Below, piece after piece: positions 8,939-17,771 of a stretch of 33,207 nt of DNA. The notes beneath the pieces were generated by a model. That model made no database searches. It worked only from the letters and a program-made list of their open reading frames with translations, and was not told the DNA's origin. Both the position numbers and the translations under genes were made by a program. Source of the stretch: Cytophagales bacterium (lineage in GTDB: Bacteria; Bacteroidota; Bacteroidia; Cytophagales; Cyclobacteriaceae); assembly GCA_022360055.1 (NCBI GenBank), contig JAKSDO010000026.1, forward strand, positions 1 through 33,207, written 5' to 3'. Every line of letters starts with the position of its first letter. Position 1 is the first letter of the stretch.

Positions 8939-8968
8939 CAAAAGTAGTATGGTTTTCATAAAAAACAA
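8939..8968 (-). promoter_or_regulatory. gap promoter (TTG-N19-TAnnTTTG)
   Basis: On the minus strand TTG (8968-8966), 19 nt and TACTTTTG (8946-8939) match the Bacteroidota vegetative promoter exactly. The box ends 37 nt upstream of the gap ATG, leaving a short leader. Confidence 0.8.
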
Positions 8969-9031
8969 CTGATAAATGTCATGAAATAATGAACCGGGGT
9001 TAATTTTCTGTTAATTAATTTGATTTCTTAT

Positions 9032-9061
9032 TTGTAAATAAAAAGCAGCTATCTATATTTG
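9032..9061 (+). promoter_or_regulatory. tRNA-Glu promoter (TTG-N19-TAnnTTTG)
   Basis: TTG at 9032-9034, 19 nt and TATATTTG at 9054-9061 have the same geometry as the gap promoter and end 18 nt before the mature tRNA 5' end. Confidence 0.8.
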
Positions 9062-9079
9062 CACTCGCAAAACAAAAAT

Positions 9080-9151
9080 GGTCCGTTCGTCTAGGGGTTA
9101 GGACGCCAGGTTTTCATCCTGGTAGCAGGGGTTCGATTCCCCTACGGACTA
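9080..9151 (+). tRNA. tRNA-Glu(TTC)
   Basis: The acceptor GGTCCGT pairs with ACGGACT. The anticodon stem CCAGG/CCTGG encloses TTTTCAT, giving anticodon TTC (Glu). The T arm carries GGGGTTCGATTCCCC. CCA is not encoded. Base composition and gene content change downstream of it, so it may mark an island junction. Confidence 0.96.
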
Positions 9152-9154
9152 CTT

Positions 9155-9190
9155 AAAACCCTCTCTGAGATATTTGGGGAGGGTTTTTTA
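9155..9190 (+). terminator. tRNA-Glu terminator
   Basis: The stem aaaaccctc (9155-9163) / gagggtttt (9179-9187) is followed by a T run, immediately after the tRNA. Confidence 0.85.
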
Positions 9191-9748
9191 ATGTGTTCTG
9201 AAAAATTGTGGTTGGATTTGTGGTTGGACATCCATTTTTGTTCCCATACCTGACATGATTAATTCAATCCATATTTTAGTAAAGACGATGGTTTTCATAC
9301 ATAATTTTACAGTAATGTATATACCTTTGCCGCAAATATAAGCACATTGAATAGTTACTTAATATACCATCCTAGAAGACAAGAAACCATCGTAGGTGAC
9401 CTTAAAATATATCATGACAGATTTGGCGGAAATGAAGACCCATATTTATTGTGTTTGTAAGTATAATATTTACACCGAGTTGATATATGTCAATTCCTCT
9501 ATCATATAATATAGGCTCAATTATTCGGTCAACAATATGTCCAACAGTTGCATTCTTTATGAGCTATTGAGGTTGATATTGGCCATTCAATTTTGTGAAA
9601 TTAGGGATTCTAATTGAGCTTCAATAAATAAAATGGCTTTTACATTGATACGATAATTAAATTTCAAAATCCAACATCATTGATGCACTACATTAGGAAA
9701 TTCTCTTCAATCGTACTATTCATTCTTGTACCATCTTGAGAATAACTA
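9191..9748. other. Gene-free debris after tRNA-Glu
   Basis: No intact gene is visible. Noted are an 11-bp direct repeat ttgtggttgga at 9206-9216 and 9218-9228, an inverted pair acgatggttt (9285-9294) / aaaccatcgt (9384-9393), and a promoter-like TACCTTTG at 9322-9329 with no TTG at the right distance. A short coding-like stretch reads RQETIVGDLKIYHDRFGG near 9376-9430 and soon meets a stop. I cannot assign a family. It has the look of decayed accessory DNA at an island edge. Confidence 0.5.
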
Positions 9749-10621
9749 TTATGCAGCATAATATTTGTGTTTTTTCTGGTAGTTTTTAGGTGTGTCGTTT
9801 ATGATACTTTTGAATTGTTTATTGAAGTTTGATAAGGTTTTATAACCACTTTCATAAGCAATTTGCGTAATGTTATACTCATCATCAATGAGAAGCTTAC
9901 ATGCATATCCTATCCTTGTTTCATTCAAAAACTGTTTGAATGTCTTTTTATTCCTTTTTTTGAAAAATCGACAAAATGCCGTTGTATTCATATTTGCAAT
10001 ATCTGCCACATCATCGAGGGATATATCATTCGAGATGTTATTGATGATAAATTCATATACCTTATCTATTTTATGGTTATTGATCTTGCTATAGGATTCG
10101 ATAAATCCAATATTTGCTAAAATCTTAAAATCTTTTGTTTCAGCCATCAAGTTCAAAATGCTTATAAATTCCATTAACTGATTGTAGCCATTAAGGTGAA
10201 TTAAATTTTTTATTTTCTCAGATATGAGACCGCAAAATTCATTTCCGAATTTCAATCCTTGCATTGAAAGTTTGAGCATCTCGTATATGTGAGACATTTC
10301 GGGAGCCTTCAAAAAACTTTCTCCAAGAAAGTCCATCTTAAAATGAAGTATGATTGCCTCAACAATAAGATCAGTATTTTCGAGATAAATACGGTCATTT
10401 TGCCATGAATGCGGTAAATTTGGACCTACAAGAACCAAATCACCCTGGTTGAATTCTTCAATACTATCGCCTATAAATCTTGTTCCAGAACTTTTAAGTA
10501 TATAGACTATTTCCAGCTCATCATGGTAATGCCAGACTTTTGGGAAATATGGGAGTTTGTCTTTCCTGACACTTAAGGAAGTCAATTGTGGTCTGTTTAC
10601 CTTTACATAATCCGGTTTCAT
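9749..10621 (-). CDS. AraC-family transcriptional regulator
   Basis: This is a probable ligand-responsive regulator of the adjacent sugar genes. The N-terminal half is a cupin-type sensor (WHYHDELEIVYIL near residues 30-42, then GDLVLVGPNLPHSW). The C-terminal 100 residues hold two helix-turn-helix motifs (ISLDDVADIANMNTTAFCRF and YNITQIAYESGYKTLSNFNK) and end in the family's PKNYQKK tail. At 290 residues it is full length for the cupin-AraC class that responds to sugars. It is divergent from the SSS symporter gene; the 126-bp gap between them should hold the operators. The ligand is unknown; a free sugar or aldonate from the pathway is an inference. Confidence 0.92.
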   Translation of the reverse strand: MKPDYVKVNRPQLTSLSVRKDKLPYFPKVWHYHDELEIVYILKSSGTRFIGDSIEEFNQGDLVLVGPNLPHSWQNDRIYLENTDLIVEAIILHFKMDFLGESFLKAPEMSHIYEMLKLSMQGLKFGNEFCGLISEKIKNLIHLNGYNQLMEFISILNLMAETKDFKILANIGFIESYSKINNHKIDKVYEFIINNISNDISLDDVADIANMNTTAFCRFFKKRNKKTFKQFLNETRIGYACKLLIDDEYNITQIAYESGYKTLSNFNKQFKSIINDTPKNYQKKHKYYAA

Positions 10622-10663
10622 AGATTAAATCTTTGCCTTTCTGTGTAATATTTTTTCAATCGA

Positions 10664-10690
10664 GCAAATTTTGTGTGCAAAACTGCAAAA
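10664..10690. promoter_or_regulatory. Repeated GCAAA(A) words, candidate operator
   Basis: Within the divergent araC-symporter gap, GCAAA occurs at 10664 and GCAAAA at 10677 and 10685, with ttttg/caaaa arms around the middle copy. AraC-type proteins usually bind direct repeats, so this is a candidate site for the neighbouring regulator. Confidence 0.3.
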
Positions 10691-10747
10691 TAAGTAATAG
10701 TTATCCGAATAAAATGCTTCAATCTTTGTTAAAAGAATTTATATAAA

Positions 10748-12316
10748 ATGAAATTGTCCTTTATTGATATAGCCGTATTTATCCTTTATATTATTGCTAT
10801 AATCTCTGTTGGTTTGTGGAAATCCCGGACCAAAAAAGGGGAGGACAAAGATTCAACCGAATATTTTCTCGCAGGAAAATCTTTGCCATGGTGGATAATT
10901 GGAGCTTCCGTAATTGCCTCAAATATTTCAGCTGAGCAATTTATTGGTATGTCCGGATCGGGTTATGCCATAGGTCTTGGAATTGCAACATATGAATGGA
11001 TTGGAGCGGTTGGATTATTGGTTATTGCCAAATTTTTCCTACCTATTTATCTTAAAAAAGGCATATTCACAATGCCTCAGTTTCTAGAAATGCGCTTTGA
11101 TAAACGCGTGCGAACCATCCTTGCTGTTTTCTGGATACTTGTGTACATATTCGTCAATTTAACATCGGTATTATACTTAGGTGCATTAGCGCTCAATTCA
11201 ATTCTGGGTATAAGAATGTTTTATGGGATCTTTGGGTTAGCTATCATTTCCGGTACATATACAATATATGGTGGACTTAAAGCAGTTGCCTGGACTGATG
11301 TGTTTCAGGTTTTCTTTTTAATCCTTGGCGGATTGTTTTCAACCTGGCTTGCACTAGAATCGGTCGGAGCTGGTGATGGAGTTATCGCAGGACTTACAAC
11401 CCTGATCAATAAAGCACCGGATAAATTCGATATGATTCTTGATCCATCTCATGAGTTTTACCAGTATCTGCCTGGAATCGGAGTATTAATTGGGGGGTTA
11501 TGGGTGGCTAATTTAAATTACTTTGGATGCAATCAATACATCATTCAGCGTGCCTTGGCTGCAAAAAGTATTAAAGAGGCACAGCTAGGTATGGCGTTTG
11601 CCGGGTATTTAAAAATACTAATGCCCGCTATCGTGGTTTTGCCGGGAATAGCTGCATTTGTTCTTGAAGCAAACATTTCTAAACCTGATGAGGCTTATCC
11701 CTGGTTGCTGAATACCTTTGTCACTACCGGATTAAAGGGGCTTTCTTTTGCTGCTTTGATTGCTGCTGTAGTTTCCTCGTTGAGCTCTATGACCAATAGC
11801 GCAGCAACGATATTTACTATGGATATTTATCAAAAATTCATTAATAAAAATGCCTCTGAAATCAAGAAGGTAAAAACTGGTAGAATCATGAGTAGTGTAG
11901 CTTTGTTACTTGCTGTTATTGTTGCGCCGTCACTATCTACGCTCGATCAGGCTTTTCAATTCATTCAGGATTTTACCGGATTAATTAGCCCGGGCATTGT
12001 TGCTGTATTTATTCTTGGATTATTTTGGAAAAAGGCTACTGCAAACGGTGCATTTTGGGCCACAATAGTTACAATTCCAATTTCCTTTGTTTTGGAAAAA
12101 TATATATTTCCTGGAATGCCATTTATAGACAGAATGGGTTTGACATTTCTGATTCTTTGTGCAGTAATTATCATTATCTCACTTTTTGAAAATAAAGGTA
12201 ATCATCCAAAAGCAGTTAATATTAAAAAATCGATGTTTTATACCGGACCGGTTTTTAATGTAGCATCATTAGGAATTTGTATAATCCTGGCATTGATTTA
12301 TACATTATTTTGGTAA
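10748..12316 (+). CDS. SSS-family sodium:solute (sugar) symporter
   Basis: This is an inner-membrane Na+-coupled uptake protein of the SGLT/SSS type. The 522 residues carry about 13-14 membrane segments. The N-terminal motif EYFLAGKSLPWWIIGASVIASNISAEQFIG (split here over residues 37-66) is the family's signature for sugar transporters, with the Na+-site Ser/Asn residues in ASNISAEQ. YGGLKAVAWTDVFQ and AAVVSSLSSMTNSAATIFTMD are further conserved blocks. It opens the plus-strand operon beside araC and most likely imports the monosaccharide released by the GH enzymes. The exact sugar cannot be told. Confidence 0.93.
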   Translation: MKLSFIDIAVFILYIIAIISVGLWKSRTKKGEDKDSTEYFLAGKSLPWWIIGASVIASNISAEQFIGMSGSGYAIGLGIATYEWIGAVGLLVIAKFFLPIYLKKGIFTMPQFLEMRFDKRVRTILAVFWILVYIFVNLTSVLYLGALALNSILGIRMFYGIFGLAIISGTYTIYGGLKAVAWTDVFQVFFLILGGLFSTWLALESVGAGDGVIAGLTTLINKAPDKFDMILDPSHEFYQYLPGIGVLIGGLWVANLNYFGCNQYIIQRALAAKSIKEAQLGMAFAGYLKILMPAIVVLPGIAAFVLEANISKPDEAYPWLLNTFVTTGLKGLSFAALIAAVVSSLSSMTNSAATIFTMDIYQKFINKNASEIKKVKTGRIMSSVALLLAVIVAPSLSTLDQAFQFIQDFTGLISPGIVAVFILGLFWKKATANGAFWATIVTIPISFVLEKYIFPGMPFIDRMGLTFLILCAVIIIISLFENKGNHPKAVNIKKSMFYTGPVFNVASLGICIILALIYTLFW

Positions 12317-12408
12317 CGGATCAAACTATAATGATTGCAGAGATAAATATTAGAATGAAATTATTTGAGGTACTAGAATTATTTTAGAATACAATACACA
12401 CAGATAGG

Positions 12409-13101
12409 ATGAAACCTTGGAAAAACGATAATGAGCTTTTTGACATGATGAAGAAAGAGCTATTCTCCGCAGTTGTAGGAGATATCATGGATAAACACGG
12501 TTTGTTGCATCAGTTTCTGCCTCCAAGTATTCAACCCTTGCGGGACGATATGGTTGTAGTTGGACGGGCAATGCCCGTGCTTGAAGCTGATACTTTTGAG
12601 GAAATTTCCAAAGTCAGCAAAAATCCACTGATGTCCAGGCCATTTGGCTTAATGCTTGAAGCATTGGACGATATTAAAGAAAATGAAGTTTATTTATGCA
12701 CTGGCGCCTCTCCAAAATACGCTTTGTGGGGAGAGATTATGAGCACAAGAATCAAATACCTTGGGGCTGCAGGAGCAGTGGTCGATGGATATTCAAGAGA
12801 TACCAAAGGAATATTGGAGCTGGATTTTCCAACATTTTCTTATGGCAGGTATGCACAGGATCAGGCCCCGCGCGGTAAGGTGATCGATTTCAGAACTCCC
12901 ATCGAAATCGGAGGCGTGAAAGTACATTCAGGCGACATCATATTCGGAGACCTGGATGGCGTTTGTGTAGTGCCACAAGAATATGAGCCGGATATTATTT
13001 CTGAATCCTGGGAAAAAGCAAACGGTGAAAAGGTAGTAAAAAAAGCTATTGAAAACGGCATGAGCGCTGTTGAAGCATTCGGAAAATATGGAATAATGTA
13101 A
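12409..13101 (+). CDS. RraA-like aldolase/decarboxylase family protein
   Basis: This belongs to the RraA/HMG-CHA aldolase fold (often labelled dimethylmenaquinone methyltransferase). Characterised enzymes are class II, metal-dependent pyruvate aldolases acting on 4-hydroxy-2-keto acids. Visible are GDIMDKHG near residues 24-31, LWGEIMS at 107-113, and the active-site block GAVVDGYSRD at 122-131, whose R130 and D131 correspond to the substrate-binding Arg and metal Asp of HMG aldolase. GDLDGVCVVP near the C-terminus is also typical. At 230 residues it is slightly long. GH2 starts 14 bp downstream and the symporter ends 92 bp upstream. In this context I infer cleavage of a 2-keto-3-deoxy sugar acid. 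True RNase E inhibition (RraA proper) is unlikely in this phylum and context. Confidence 0.85.
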   Translation: MKPWKNDNELFDMMKKELFSAVVGDIMDKHGLLHQFLPPSIQPLRDDMVVVGRAMPVLEADTFEEISKVSKNPLMSRPFGLMLEALDDIKENEVYLCTGASPKYALWGEIMSTRIKYLGAAGAVVDGYSRDTKGILELDFPTFSYGRYAQDQAPRGKVIDFRTPIEIGGVKVHSGDIIFGDLDGVCVVPQEYEPDIISESWEKANGEKVVKKAIENGMSAVEAFGKYGIM

Positions 13102-13115
13102 CTGATTTTTTTAAC

Positions 13116-16091
13116 ATGAAAACGACAGAAACTATTAAAATGATTTGCAATTCAAGATTTAGACTCCTCTTAATCCTGAGTTTTTTTTTGTTTAACAATA
13201 CATTCGGCCAGGATGTTATCCTGGAAAAAACTAAGAATTTCCCCTATCAAATACCAAGATTATCTCCAATCCCATCAGAAGTTGAAGGTGTAAAAAATCC
13301 CAGACTATCTTTAAATGGAGATTGGAATTTTGCAATTCAGGAGAGACAAAACGGGACTATACAGGTGCCAGGTGAGTGGGAAATGCAGGGATATTTTGTT
13401 AAGGAAGGTGAAACTGCAACATATAGCAAGAGTTTTTCTATTTCTGAAGATTGGAATAGGAGAAAGATTAAGATCCGTTTCGATGCAGTAAGTTCTCATG
13501 CCATTGTAAAGGTAAATGGAAATGTTGTCGGCGAACATGAAGGAAGCTTTGTGCCTTTTGAATTTGACATTACCGATTTTGTAAACTTCAATGGGAGAAA
13601 TATGCTGGAGGTTGATGTTCAGGCGCTTACTATTTCCGACAGGATGTCCGCATTATCGCAGTACGCGTCACATACTGTTGCTGGAATAATAAGAAAGGTA
13701 ACCTTGTTTGTGTTACCCGAGGTAAATATTTCTGATATATATGTCACAACAACATTCGACTCGAAGTTCAAACATTCAAATCTTAATCTGGCAACTACTA
13801 TTGCTAACGAATCCCAACAGCAAACTTCAGTTCAGATTAATTATATTCTACAGGACGCAACTGGAAAGGTAATTCTGGACAAAACAATTTTTCCTGAGCA
13901 AGCTGTAAATTTTGGCAAAGAGTTTAAAAAGGAGGATGTTTTCACCGTCCGAAATCCTGAACACTGGAACCCAGAACATCCATATTTGTATAATCTCACC
14001 ACCAATTTGTCTATAAATGGGAAACAAGCCCAAAGGTTAACTCAAAAGATCGGGTTTCGGCAAGTTCAGATAAATGGCAATCAGGTTTTTGTGAATGGAA
14101 AACCAATTAAATTACATGGTGTTAATCGTCATATTGTTCATCCACTGACAGGGAGAAGCATCTCACCTGAACTTTGTCGGAAAGATGCTGAGCTATTTCG
14201 AGAAGGCAATTGCAATTATATCCGCACATCACATTACCCCCCTTCTGAAGAATTTCTTCATGCTGCTGATGAATTGGGGCTGTTCGTTGAAAGTGAGGCA
14301 AACCTGAATTGGATCCAACACCATGCTTCACCTATCTGGCGCAAATGGAATTACCAGGATATTCAATATCTTCCCTACATGTTACAGGCGAACATTGAAC
14401 GAATCTCAGCTTCAAAAAATCATCCGTCTGTCATCATCTGGTCCATCGCGAACGAATCAAGGTGGAGCCCATTGTGGGATAGAGTTAATACAGTGGTGAA
14501 AGAAATTGATCCTTCAAGACCAACCACATTTCATGATCAATGTTGGGGTAGTTTTAATAATGCAGGCAGTAAAGCAGATATTGCCGTATATCATTATCCA
14601 AATGCCTTAGGACCTGCAAAATGCGATGAAAATACAAAAAGGCCAACACTATTTGGAGAATATGATCATTTATCTTGCTACAACCGTAGAGAACTTGTAA
14701 CTGATCCCGGTATACGAAGTGCTTATGGACCTATTCTTTCACAAATGTACGATTCGGTGTACTACCACAAAGGTTGCCTGGGCGGGGCGATATGGAGTGG
14801 GATTGACGATACATTTCACATGCCTGATGGTCGTGTCGTCGGGTATGGCCCATGGGGTCCTGTTGATGGTTGGAGACGTGCTAAACCTGAGTATTGGGGA
14901 ATGAAAAAGGCTTATTCACCGGTAAAAGTTATAAATAAAGATCAGGTGCATATTTCAAATGGGAAAGTCCTTTTACAAATCGAAAACCGCTACGATTTCA
15001 CTAACCTGGATCAAATTAGAGTAATAGTTAAAATAGATGGGAAGGAGCAAGTAGTAAAAACAAAAATTCAGGCCAGAAGCAGCGGTTTCCTGGAAATACC
15101 TGTGCCAAAGGATAGTAAAGAGCTCTATATCTCATTCATAGACCCAAGAGGGTTTATTGCAGATGAAGAACGTATCCAGTTGCAAAAGGAAAAATCACAA
15201 GTGAATTCAAAAAGCATACAAGAATTTATATTGGTTGAAAAAACGCTCGCCTGGCATATTAATTCAGAAAACCAGCGGTTCATTATCAGCAAAGAATCAG
15301 GGATCATAACATCTGCATTTGTAGATAACAAACTTGTGTTGGAGCAGGGGCCGGTATTTGGAATTGTGCCAATGAACAATGAAAATGGCGGTAAGCCAAA
15401 CGTGGCAAATTCAACTTATCAAAATAATATTAATATCATAAAAGACTATCCCTTCTACACACTGTTTGCAGAAAACCTTTCGGTTGAAAAATTTGATAAT
15501 GGGGAAATTTTTGTGAAAATGGACATAACCTACAAGGAAGGACATGGTGAGCAGACTTACCTGTTTAAGAATGATGGTGTTGTAGAAATTGCCTATAAAG
15601 TAATCTACGGTAAAAATCAAATTGAACCCCGGCAATATGGAATGATTTTTAAATTGCCAAAATCCATGGAAAAGTTAAGCTGGGAAAGGACAGGGGGGTT
15701 CTCGACCTATCCTAATGATGACATTAGCAGAAATCATGGAACTTCATTGCTAAATGCAAGACACCTGGCAATTGTGGAGCCAATCGGTGAAAAACCCGCT
15801 AAACTCTGGAAAGATGAAGCTAACGATTTGGGGAGCAGAGATTTCCGTTCCACAAGGTCAAATATTAAGTGGGTACGGTTACAAAATGACCAGGGGCATG
15901 GAGTTCTGGTGCAGTCAGATAACAATCAGGCTTCAAGATGTTGGCTTCAGGATGAGCGCATTCAATTGCTTATTGCTGATTACAACAATGGAGGAGCGGA
16001 ACCTTTTTATGGAGGATTATATAGAGAGGGACGAATTGAGATTAAAAAAGGACATGTTATTGAAGGAAAAATTAATTTTTCTCTTTATTAA
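13116..16091 (+). CDS. Secreted GH2 glycosidase (beta-galactosidase type)
   Basis: This is a retaining exo-glycosidase, probably beta-galactosidase-like, exported to the periplasm. A signal peptide covers about residues 1-32 (LLLILSFFLFNNTFGQ). Next come a GH2 sugar-binding jelly roll (PRLSLNGDWNFAI, EWEMQGYF), an Ig-like domain to about residue 330, and the TIM barrel starting VNGKPIKLHGVNRH. E447 in WSIANES is the acid/base and E515 in LFGEYDH is the nucleophile. A C-terminal Bgal_small-like domain starts about residue 715 (FIISKESGIITSAFVDNK). The 991 residues and domain order match LacZ-class enzymes. It follows the RraA-like gene by 14 bp. A second in-frame ATG at 13140 is an alternative start. 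The bond and sugar specificity are inferred only from family. Confidence 0.92.
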   Translation: MKTTETIKMICNSRFRLLLILSFFLFNNTFGQDVILEKTKNFPYQIPRLSPIPSEVEGVKNPRLSLNGDWNFAIQERQNGTIQVPGEWEMQGYFVKEGETATYSKSFSISEDWNRRKIKIRFDAVSSHAIVKVNGNVVGEHEGSFVPFEFDITDFVNFNGRNMLEVDVQALTISDRMSALSQYASHTVAGIIRKVTLFVLPEVNISDIYVTTTFDSKFKHSNLNLATTIANESQQQTSVQINYILQDATGKVILDKTIFPEQAVNFGKEFKKEDVFTVRNPEHWNPEHPYLYNLTTNLSINGKQAQRLTQKIGFRQVQINGNQVFVNGKPIKLHGVNRHIVHPLTGRSISPELCRKDAELFREGNCNYIRTSHYPPSEEFLHAADELGLFVESEANLNWIQHHASPIWRKWNYQDIQYLPYMLQANIERISASKNHPSVIIWSIANESRWSPLWDRVNTVVKEIDPSRPTTFHDQCWGSFNNAGSKADIAVYHYPNALGPAKCDENTKRPTLFGEYDHLSCYNRRELVTDPGIRSAYGPILSQMYDSVYYHKGCLGGAIWSGIDDTFHMPDGRVVGYGPWGPVDGWRRAKPEYWGMKKAYSPVKVINKDQVHISNGKVLLQIENRYDFTNLDQIRVIVKIDGKEQVVKTKIQARSSGFLEIPVPKDSKELYISFIDPRGFIADEERIQLQKEKSQVNSKSIQEFILVEKTLAWHINSENQRFIISKESGIITSAFVDNKLVLEQGPVFGIVPMNNENGGKPNVANSTYQNNINIIKDYPFYTLFAENLSVEKFDNGEIFVKMDITYKEGHGEQTYLFKNDGVVEIAYKVIYGKNQIEPRQYGMIFKLPKSMEKLSWERTGGFSTYPNDDISRNHGTSLLNARHLAIVEPIGEKPAKLWKDEANDLGSRDFRSTRSNIKWVRLQNDQGHGVLVQSDNNQASRCWLQDERIQLLIADYNNGGAEPFYGGLYREGRIEIKKGHVIEGKINFSLY

Positions 16092-16245
16092 ATTCATAAA
16101 TCAATTACGATTGCAAATTCATTTAATTAGGAGATTGATTAGTTTAAATGATACAAACTTTAAGGACCCGGTTCATGTGCATTAAAACATGTGATTGTAA
16201 GCCCATGATTGTTAAAACTTCCGTTTAAAAAAACAGAAAAGAAAT

Positions 16246-17406
16246 ATGAAAATAACAGATGTGAAAGTTTGGCTAGTTGAAGGAGTGAAATACAACTGGA
16301 CCTTGTTAAAGATATTTACAGATGAAGGTGTGACAGGTGTCGGAGAATCTACAAACTGGCCGGGAAGCCCAATAGTTGAAGCTGCCACAAAACACATTGG
16401 AGAAAGAATAATCGGCATGGATCCCGTGAATATAGATTTTATCTGGGCAAAGCTGTATAGGGATCTCAACTGGGTTGGACCATTTGGAGCAAGCATGTGT
16501 GCCATTAGTGGTATTGATATGGCATTGTTGGATTTAAAGGCTAAATCTCTTGGCATACCGTGCTATCATTTATTGGGGGGGGCATTCAGGACAAAAATTC
16601 CGCTCTATGCTAATTATTGGTTTACAAAAGGCGATCATAGTCAAGATGATTATGCCAGACAGGCGAAAGAAGTAATAGCTTCGGGCTTTACGGGATTAAA
16701 ATTTGATCCTTTCGCACATACCAATTACTTCTATGGTGAAGATCTAAATACCAATCTTTCACTGTCCGCATCACAACAAGACAGGGCATATAATATCAGC
16801 AAGAAAGTGCGCGAGGCAGTTGGTCCGGAGGTTGATATTATGATCGAGACTCATGCCATGCTGAATTTTCAGGTTGCTTTGAAAATGGCTGATCGCTTGC
16901 AAGAGCTTGATATCACATGGTATGAGGAGCCAGTAGGACCTGAAAATTTTAAAACATTGAAAGCTTTTCGGGAAAGAGTCAATCCAAAAACCACGATATG
17001 CGTTGGCGAAAGGCATTATACCAGGTATGGAATACGTGAGGTGCTGGAAAACAATCTTTGCGACATTATAATGCCTGATATCACACGTTGTGGCGGACCT
17101 TCGGAAATGAAGCGAATGAGCACTATGGCAGAAACATATAATGTACTTTTAGCCCCACACAATCCGAATGGTCCTCTTTCTTCTCTGGCAAGCGGTCATG
17201 TATGCGCATCTGTACCCAATTTTTTCCGTCAGGAATTCATTTTCAATGATGTTAAATGGAGAGACAAAGTTATTGATCATCCGATTGAAATCGAAGATGG
17301 TAAACTTATATTGTCCGATCGGCCAGGATTGGGAGTTGATTTGGTAGAGGAGGAGATGGAAGCACACCCTGGAATAAGGGAAGCCCGAGATGGATTTTAT
17401 GTATAA
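16246..17406 (+). CDS. Enolase-superfamily sugar-acid dehydratase (MR/MLE)
   Basis: This is a cytoplasmic member of the mandelate racemase/muconate lactonizing group, most like galactonate/gluconate-type dehydratases, which turn an aldonate into a 2-keto-3-deoxy acid. The N-terminal capping domain covers about residues 1-115. The barrel carries candidate metal ligands E201 (IETHAML, with H203), E227 or E228 (WYEEPVGPEN) and E255 (CVGERHYTR). D278 and the catalytic base H305 (APHNPNGPL) complete the site. The first ligand is usually Asp in DxH motifs of galactonate dehydratases, so the Glu is unusual. The 386 residues are normal. It is preceded by 154 bp without a gene and followed by 365 bp. 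The acid it uses is unknown. Confidence 0.88.
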   Translation: MKITDVKVWLVEGVKYNWTLLKIFTDEGVTGVGESTNWPGSPIVEAATKHIGERIIGMDPVNIDFIWAKLYRDLNWVGPFGASMCAISGIDMALLDLKAKSLGIPCYHLLGGAFRTKIPLYANYWFTKGDHSQDDYARQAKEVIASGFTGLKFDPFAHTNYFYGEDLNTNLSLSASQQDRAYNISKKVREAVGPEVDIMIETHAMLNFQVALKMADRLQELDITWYEEPVGPENFKTLKAFRERVNPKTTICVGERHYTRYGIREVLENNLCDIIMPDITRCGGPSEMKRMSTMAETYNVLLAPHNPNGPLSSLASGHVCASVPNFFRQEFIFNDVKWRDKVIDHPIEIEDGKLILSDRPGLGVDLVEEEMEAHPGIREARDGFYV

Positions 17407-17771
17407 CATATCCTATGCTATTACGGATATTTGCCAGAAGTAATACTGCCAAAATTGTAAGTTTGATCTATAAATCTAATCTTTTATATCAGGTTACTGA
17501 ATATAAATAGACAAATCATCTGATTTATAATTTATATCTGTAGGTAAAAATTATTACTATATCATGTACATTAATTCAATGAAGGAGATATAAATTTTAA
17601 CTCAATATAACATTTCGCCACCAGCCAGTATGTGTGAAATTTGTCACTATTATGGAATTGGAAGTCGGAAATTGCAAAAACTCGTTTTAATCAAACCTCA
17701 TCGTGGATTAATAGCAATATATCAAACAGTATAATTGAAAATAAAATAGTCACACAATAAATTTTAACAAT
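17407..17771. other. Gene-free gap between the two sugar-gene blocks
   Basis: This is AT-rich sequence with stops in all frames. It contains an imperfect AT palindrome at 17503-17535 (ataaat...aaatca / tgattt...atttat) and a promoter-like TAAGTTTG at 17458-17465 lacking a TTG at the usual distance. It may end one transcript and start the next. Confidence 0.45.

Noticed and set aside
9206-9228. Direct repeat as a proven att site
   Set aside because: It is not a copy of the tRNA-Glu end and no integrase is seen; kept only as a note.
9705-9716. 12-base match to the CRISPR repeat (cttcaatcgtac)
   Set aside because: The following bases do not match and there is no second copy or spacer; probably chance.
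12409-13101. True RraA (RNase E inhibitor) or menaquinone methyltransferase
   Set aside because: These are legacy labels; the R-D active-site pair and the sugar-acid context favour an aldolase.
15754-16185. 143-codon ORF at the end of GH2
   Set aside because: Overlaps the conserved C-terminal domain of GH2 in another frame; no family features.
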